Assembly (NCBI GenBank): GCA_947381435.1
Contig: CANCVE010000008.1
Span: forward strand, 18,418-82,417
Length of the DNA: 64,000 nt
Source: Chitinophagaceae bacterium
Lineage (GTDB): Bacteria; Bacteroidota; Bacteroidia; Chitinophagales; Chitinophagaceae
Reading direction: 5' to 3'
This document shows positions 61,031-64,000 of this stretch, one piece after another; within the stretch, counting starts at the first letter, position 1; each line of letters starts with the position of its first letter. The notes under the pieces were generated by a model, which saw only the letters and a program-made list of their open reading frames with translations, was not told the DNA's origin and ran no database searches. A program made the translations under genes and the position numbers.

Positions 61031-63586
61031 TCACTTCGGGTCTAGCGTTCTTTTTATCTTCTCTTGCAAGTCCTGCAAATGAAGTTTACTCATTTTGTCA
61101 GTAGTTAGCGGGATAGACGCCAGTATTTGGCTGCGCAATTGTTGCAATTGTCCTCGTGCTATTGCTGGCAAATCGCTTCTGCTAGCATCATTGCCCATTG
61201 TTATGGTTATCCCAGAAAAACTAATGGTAGGTGCAGAACCTGGTGTGGGGTTCACGATTGCTGCCAATTTATCTACAAAACTTTTCTCCAATAGTCTTCT
61301 GTAATATTCAATAGGTTTTTGAGTACTTAGTTCAGAGAATAAGCCTCCTTGCACATCATTCAGCAATTCAATAGCATTGTACGTTTTGTCGGCGCCAAAT
61401 CTTTCTATGCAGGTTTGCATCCGTTGCATTCTGTCCACTGCAATCAGGTTAGTCAAAGCTCCTTCTTGCAATGTCGCAACAGGATCCATTCCAACTGGAT
61501 TGTTTATTCTGTCCCAAACATCTTTTACTATCAACCATCTTGGCGTAGTAAATACTTGTTTATTAATAAAACTAACTGCCTCTTTTTGTAATGCCTTGGG
61601 TGCAATCTCATACACGGCACCAGATTGTTCTACGCTTTTAAATGTTTCATAAATCCCGCCTACATTTCTGGTAACATGACCTACATATCTACGAAATTGT
61701 ATAACCAATTGACTATAAATATCCGAAAGGTTATCATTTAGGTCAGCCTCTTCTTTTGTCCATGTGGGCAGATTGGGCAATATTCTTTGCAGGTTTTTAA
61801 TCCCATATTCGCTTGCTTTTATTGCATTATCGCCCAAATCTTCGCTCTGTGTTCTAGGGTCAGAACTGTTTCCCCATTCGTAAGTACCAAAATAGTTGCG
61901 GGGGTTTTGTTTCAGTGCAGCAATAATTAGCTTATTACTTTCTTTCTTTTGCTCTTCTTCGTTAGCTCCTTTTATATAAGAATATCCCCACTTGATGGCC
62001 CAATGGTCATAGTCGCCAATACGTGGATACAATCCTGCTTTTTCAATACTATCCTCAGGCTGTGCAACATAATTAAAGCGTGCATAATCCATAATAGAAG
62101 CTGTATGCCCATTTGCTTCTACCCAAGCCTTATTGCGTAAAAGTTCCACAGGAGTTCGACTACTACTACCCATGTTATGACGTAAACCAAGCGTGTGCCC
62201 AACCTCATGGGATGAAACAAAACGGATTAAATCGCCCATTAGCGATTCATCAAACTTCATCTTTCTAGCTCTTTTATCCACAGCAGCCGTTTGAATCATA
62301 TACCAGTCATGAACTAATTTCATCACATTATGATACCATCCTATGTGGCTTTCTAGTATTTCACCACTTCTAGGGTCATGTACATTTGGCCCATACGCAT
62401 TCTCTACATCAGAGGCAAAATATCTTAAAACAGAAAATCGAGCATCTTCCAAACTCATAGTCGTATCATTTTCTGGCCACTCTTTTCCTATGATGGCATT
62501 CTTAAAGCCAGCTTCTTCAAAAGCTTTCTGCCAGTCGTTAATGCCAGCAATGAGGTAAGGTCTCCATTGTTTGGGTGTGGCAGGGTCTATATAATAAATA
62601 AGCTGCTTTTTAGGTTCTACCAATTCACCTTTAGCCCATCTTTCATAGTCTTCGTCCTTAGGTTCCATCCGCCAGCGGGTAGTAAACTCTTTCGTATCCA
62701 CCTGCTGTTGATCATCGCTATACTGCGTATATTCTTCCGTAAAATAGCCTACTCTTTTATCAGCCAATCGTTTAGCCATCGGAACTTTAGGCAACAAAAG
62801 CAAGGAGGTATTTAGCTCAAGCGTTACTGCACCAGAAGCATTAGCCGAAGGCAAAGAAGAGGAAGGCATGCCAGGCAATGAGAATGCCCCGCCACCAAAT
62901 GAACTAAATGTTTTTACAGTTCTAATCTCCGTATTTATTTGATAGGTATTTATAGAAGAAATGTAAGACCTGTCAGGCGCTAATCCGCCAAAATTATATC
63001 GCTTCTTGGCAGAACTTCCAATACTTACAGGCTGATTATCTCCCTTAAAAAGATCAGTCACATCTATAATATTACTTGGGTAAAGACTATCCTTTCCTTT
63101 TGCAGCAATATTGAAAGACATAGCAATACCATTTACGTTACTATTCGTTACAGCCTTATAAATTGTTTGAGTACTATCAGCAGTATTTACCAAAGTTATT
63201 ACCCTTAGAAAAATATTATTATTGGGCCCTTTCTCAAAAGTAATCGTATTTTGGTTAGCCATTTCTCCACCATAACCTGCGCCAGTAGGCACTTTTACAA
63301 ATCGCACTACTGCCAATATCTCTCTTTTAAGAAGCGTATCAGGTATCTCAAAGTAATACTTTTCTTCTACTTTATGTACCGTGAAGAGTCCTTTTTTAGT
63401 AATGGCTTTATCAGTTATAACATCCTTATAAGGCTTGGGTCCATCAGAGCTTTTGCCCATCATAGCAGCAATATCTGCAAAAGTGCTAGACATTTTTGCT
63501 TTTGTAGAATCTGGCATTGGATTTTTTTTCTGCGCAATAGAACATACACTAATAGATAGTGCCACCCCTACAATCAATTTCCTCAT
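61031..63586 (-). CDS. Zinc-dependent metalloprotease (DUF5117/DUF5118 family), exported
   Basis: A protein of 851 residues with a signal peptide (about residues 1-20). After the DUF5118-like N-terminal region and a central DUF5117-like domain comes the metzincin-type site HEVGHTLGLRH (H460, E461, H464 and H470). The family is widespread in Bacteroidota and its substrates are unknown. The zinc site is complete, so it is probably active. It is monocistronic, followed by a bidirectional terminator. Confidence 0.9.
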   Translation of the reverse strand: MRKLIVGVALSISVCSIAQKKNPMPDSTKAKMSSTFADIAAMMGKSSDGPKPYKDVITDKAITKKGLFTVHKVEEKYYFEIPDTLLKREILAVVRFVKVPTGAGYGGEMANQNTITFEKGPNNNIFLRVITLVNTADSTQTIYKAVTNSNVNGIAMSFNIAAKGKDSLYPSNIIDVTDLFKGDNQPVSIGSSAKKRYNFGGLAPDRSYISSINTYQINTEIRTVKTFSSFGGGAFSLPGMPSSSLPSANASGAVTLELNTSLLLLPKVPMAKRLADKRVGYFTEEYTQYSDDQQQVDTKEFTTRWRMEPKDEDYERWAKGELVEPKKQLIYYIDPATPKQWRPYLIAGINDWQKAFEEAGFKNAIIGKEWPENDTTMSLEDARFSVLRYFASDVENAYGPNVHDPRSGEILESHIGWYHNVMKLVHDWYMIQTAAVDKRARKMKFDESLMGDLIRFVSSHEVGHTLGLRHNMGSSSRTPVELLRNKAWVEANGHTASIMDYARFNYVAQPEDSIEKAGLYPRIGDYDHWAIKWGYSYIKGANEEEQKKESNKLIIAALKQNPRNYFGTYEWGNSSDPRTQSEDLGDNAIKASEYGIKNLQRILPNLPTWTKEEADLNDNLSDIYSQLVIQFRRYVGHVTRNVGGIYETFKSVEQSGAVYEIAPKALQKEAVSFINKQVFTTPRWLIVKDVWDRINNPVGMDPVATLQEGALTNLIAVDRMQRMQTCIERFGADKTYNAIELLNDVQGGLFSELSTQKPIEYYRRLLEKSFVDKLAAIVNPTPGSAPTISFSGITITMGNDASRSDLPAIARGQLQQLRSQILASIPLTTDKMSKLHLQDLQEKIKRTLDPK

Positions 63587-63863
63587 AAAGACCTTATTTA
63601 TTTAGATTAAGGTGTTAAAGGTAATAGTAGAGGCAATACAAAAATGAGATATGCGCTATTAGTTATGATTTATGAGATGTTAGTTATAAGTAATTAGATG
63701 TTAGTTATGAGTTATTGTGTATTAATTATATAAATCGAGGGTTGAAAGTACCTTTAGGTACGAAATATTGGTAGCACTCAATTAATTCAACGGTCTAAGT
63801 GCCGTAGGCATGACATATCTAAGAGGAGTTTTCATCACTAAATACATTGTAACGAGAGTATAA
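63587..63863. other. Intergenic region with short palindromes next to an IS end
   Basis: It holds ATGAGATATGCGCTATTAG-type low-complexity sequence (63640-63720), the perfect palindrome GTACCTTTAGGTAC (63748-63761) and GTGCCGTAGGCAT (about 63800). No frame of interest is seen. The two palindromes recall extragenic elements widespread in this phylum. Confidence 0.45.
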
Positions 63864-64000
63864 AGTAGTTTGTGTAAACTGGCTTTTTAAATATTACATC
63901 TTGCTTCAAAAATAATTAGAAATTGGTTTAATATTAATTGCCAGTTTGCAATAGGGCGTGTCCATGCTTTTTCAATGTTTTTAATAGCCATGAACAATGC
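63864..64000 (-). mobile_element. End of an IS256-family insertion sequence, cut by the window edge
   Basis: The transposase C-terminus lies at the edge. Just outside its stop codon, AGTTTGTGTAAACTGG (about 63867-63882) has the look of an IS256-type terminal inverted repeat. The exact end and target duplication cannot be fixed without the other end. Confidence 0.6.
63887..64000 (-). CDS. IS256/mutator-type transposase, C-terminal 37 residues (5' end outside window)
   Basis: Reading the minus strand from the right edge gives a continuous frame ALFMAIKNIEKAWTRPIAN followed by WQLILNQFLIIFEARCNI and a stop at 63887. The pattern N-I-E-K-x-W-T-x-P-I-x-N-W-x-x-x-L-N-Q-x-x-I-x-F-E is the typical C-terminus of mutator/IS256 transposases. 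The rest of the gene, including the DDE triad, is outside the window, so it is unknown whether it is intact. Confidence 0.75.
   Translation of the reverse strand, partial: ALFMAIKNIEKAWTRPIANWQLILNQFLIIFEARCNI

Noticed and set aside
1..64000. tRNA or rRNA genes
   Set aside because: I looked for T-loop (GGTTCGAATCC-like) and CCA-adjacent acceptor patterns and saw none with a matching stem; a tRNA scan would be decisive.

Overview
The window is about 64 kb of AT-rich chromosome from a member of the Bacteroidota, most likely a Chitinophagaceae-like lineage. The evidence is the gliding lipoprotein GldJ, many families typical of the phylum (DUF4270, DUF4271, DUF4293, DUF4907, DUF5723, LytS/LytTR pairs), the MurA active-site Asp variant, and promoters of the phylum-specific TTG / TAnnTTTG type lying close to start codons. 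Most of the window is ordinary housekeeping sequence. It has no prophage, CRISPR array, rRNA or tRNA that I can see. One insertion sequence of the IS256 type is cut by the right edge.

Layout. 0-4 kb: 3' end of hemW, a 41-bp repeat array, a LytS-type sensor kinase with its LytTR regulator, and a coiled-coil PD-(D/E)XK protein. 4-8.7 kb: a sugar-acid catabolic operon on the minus strand (FAH hydrolase, SDR dehydrogenase, UxaA-type dehydratase) with a divergent AraC regulator. 8.7-20.4 kb: a Bor-like lipoprotein, gltX, a ferredoxin-reductase-type flavoprotein divergent from hemJ, a BI-1 membrane protein, a fused alpha/beta E1 2-oxoacid dehydrogenase, a globin-like lipoprotein, an acyl-CoA ligase and a DsbA-like protein. 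20.4-25.9 kb: DUF983, murF and gldJ on the minus strand; gcvT and an AcpH-like protein on the plus strand. 26-33 kb: a LytTR protein with a dead receiver, a kelch/DUF4907 pair, then DUF4270, an outer-membrane barrel and a SurA-type foldase. 33.6-41.3 kb: a regulatory-domain protein, a pterin dehydratase, a barrel protein and the rimP-nusA-infB cluster. 42-49.9 kb: asd behind a transcription attenuator, DUF4271-hemD, an epimerase, murA and a nucleotidyltransferase-GHMP kinase fusion. 50-64 kb: glyA, DUF4293, an aminotransferase, DUF5723, an M14 peptidase, mtgA, an AraC regulator, a large zinc metalloprotease and the IS256 end.

Two things stand out. First, the asd leader encodes a 19-residue peptide rich in Thr, Ile, Lys and Asn. 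It overlaps an antiterminator half-site that can pair perfectly with the left arm of a terminator placed just before asd. This is a textbook ribosome-mediated attenuator for the aspartate family of amino acids. Second, seven intergenic regions, spaced roughly 7-15 kb apart, hold tandem arrays whose sequences are unrelated to each other but whose period is always 21, 41 or 42 bp (two or four turns of B-DNA). Most are tiled with a short perfect or near-perfect palindrome. The shared geometry without shared sequence suggests a common generating or binding mechanism, and I know of no description of it.

Other intergenic sequence includes long imperfect inverted repeats of the ACCACAAAGG type, AT-rich intercistronic dyads and clear intrinsic terminators.
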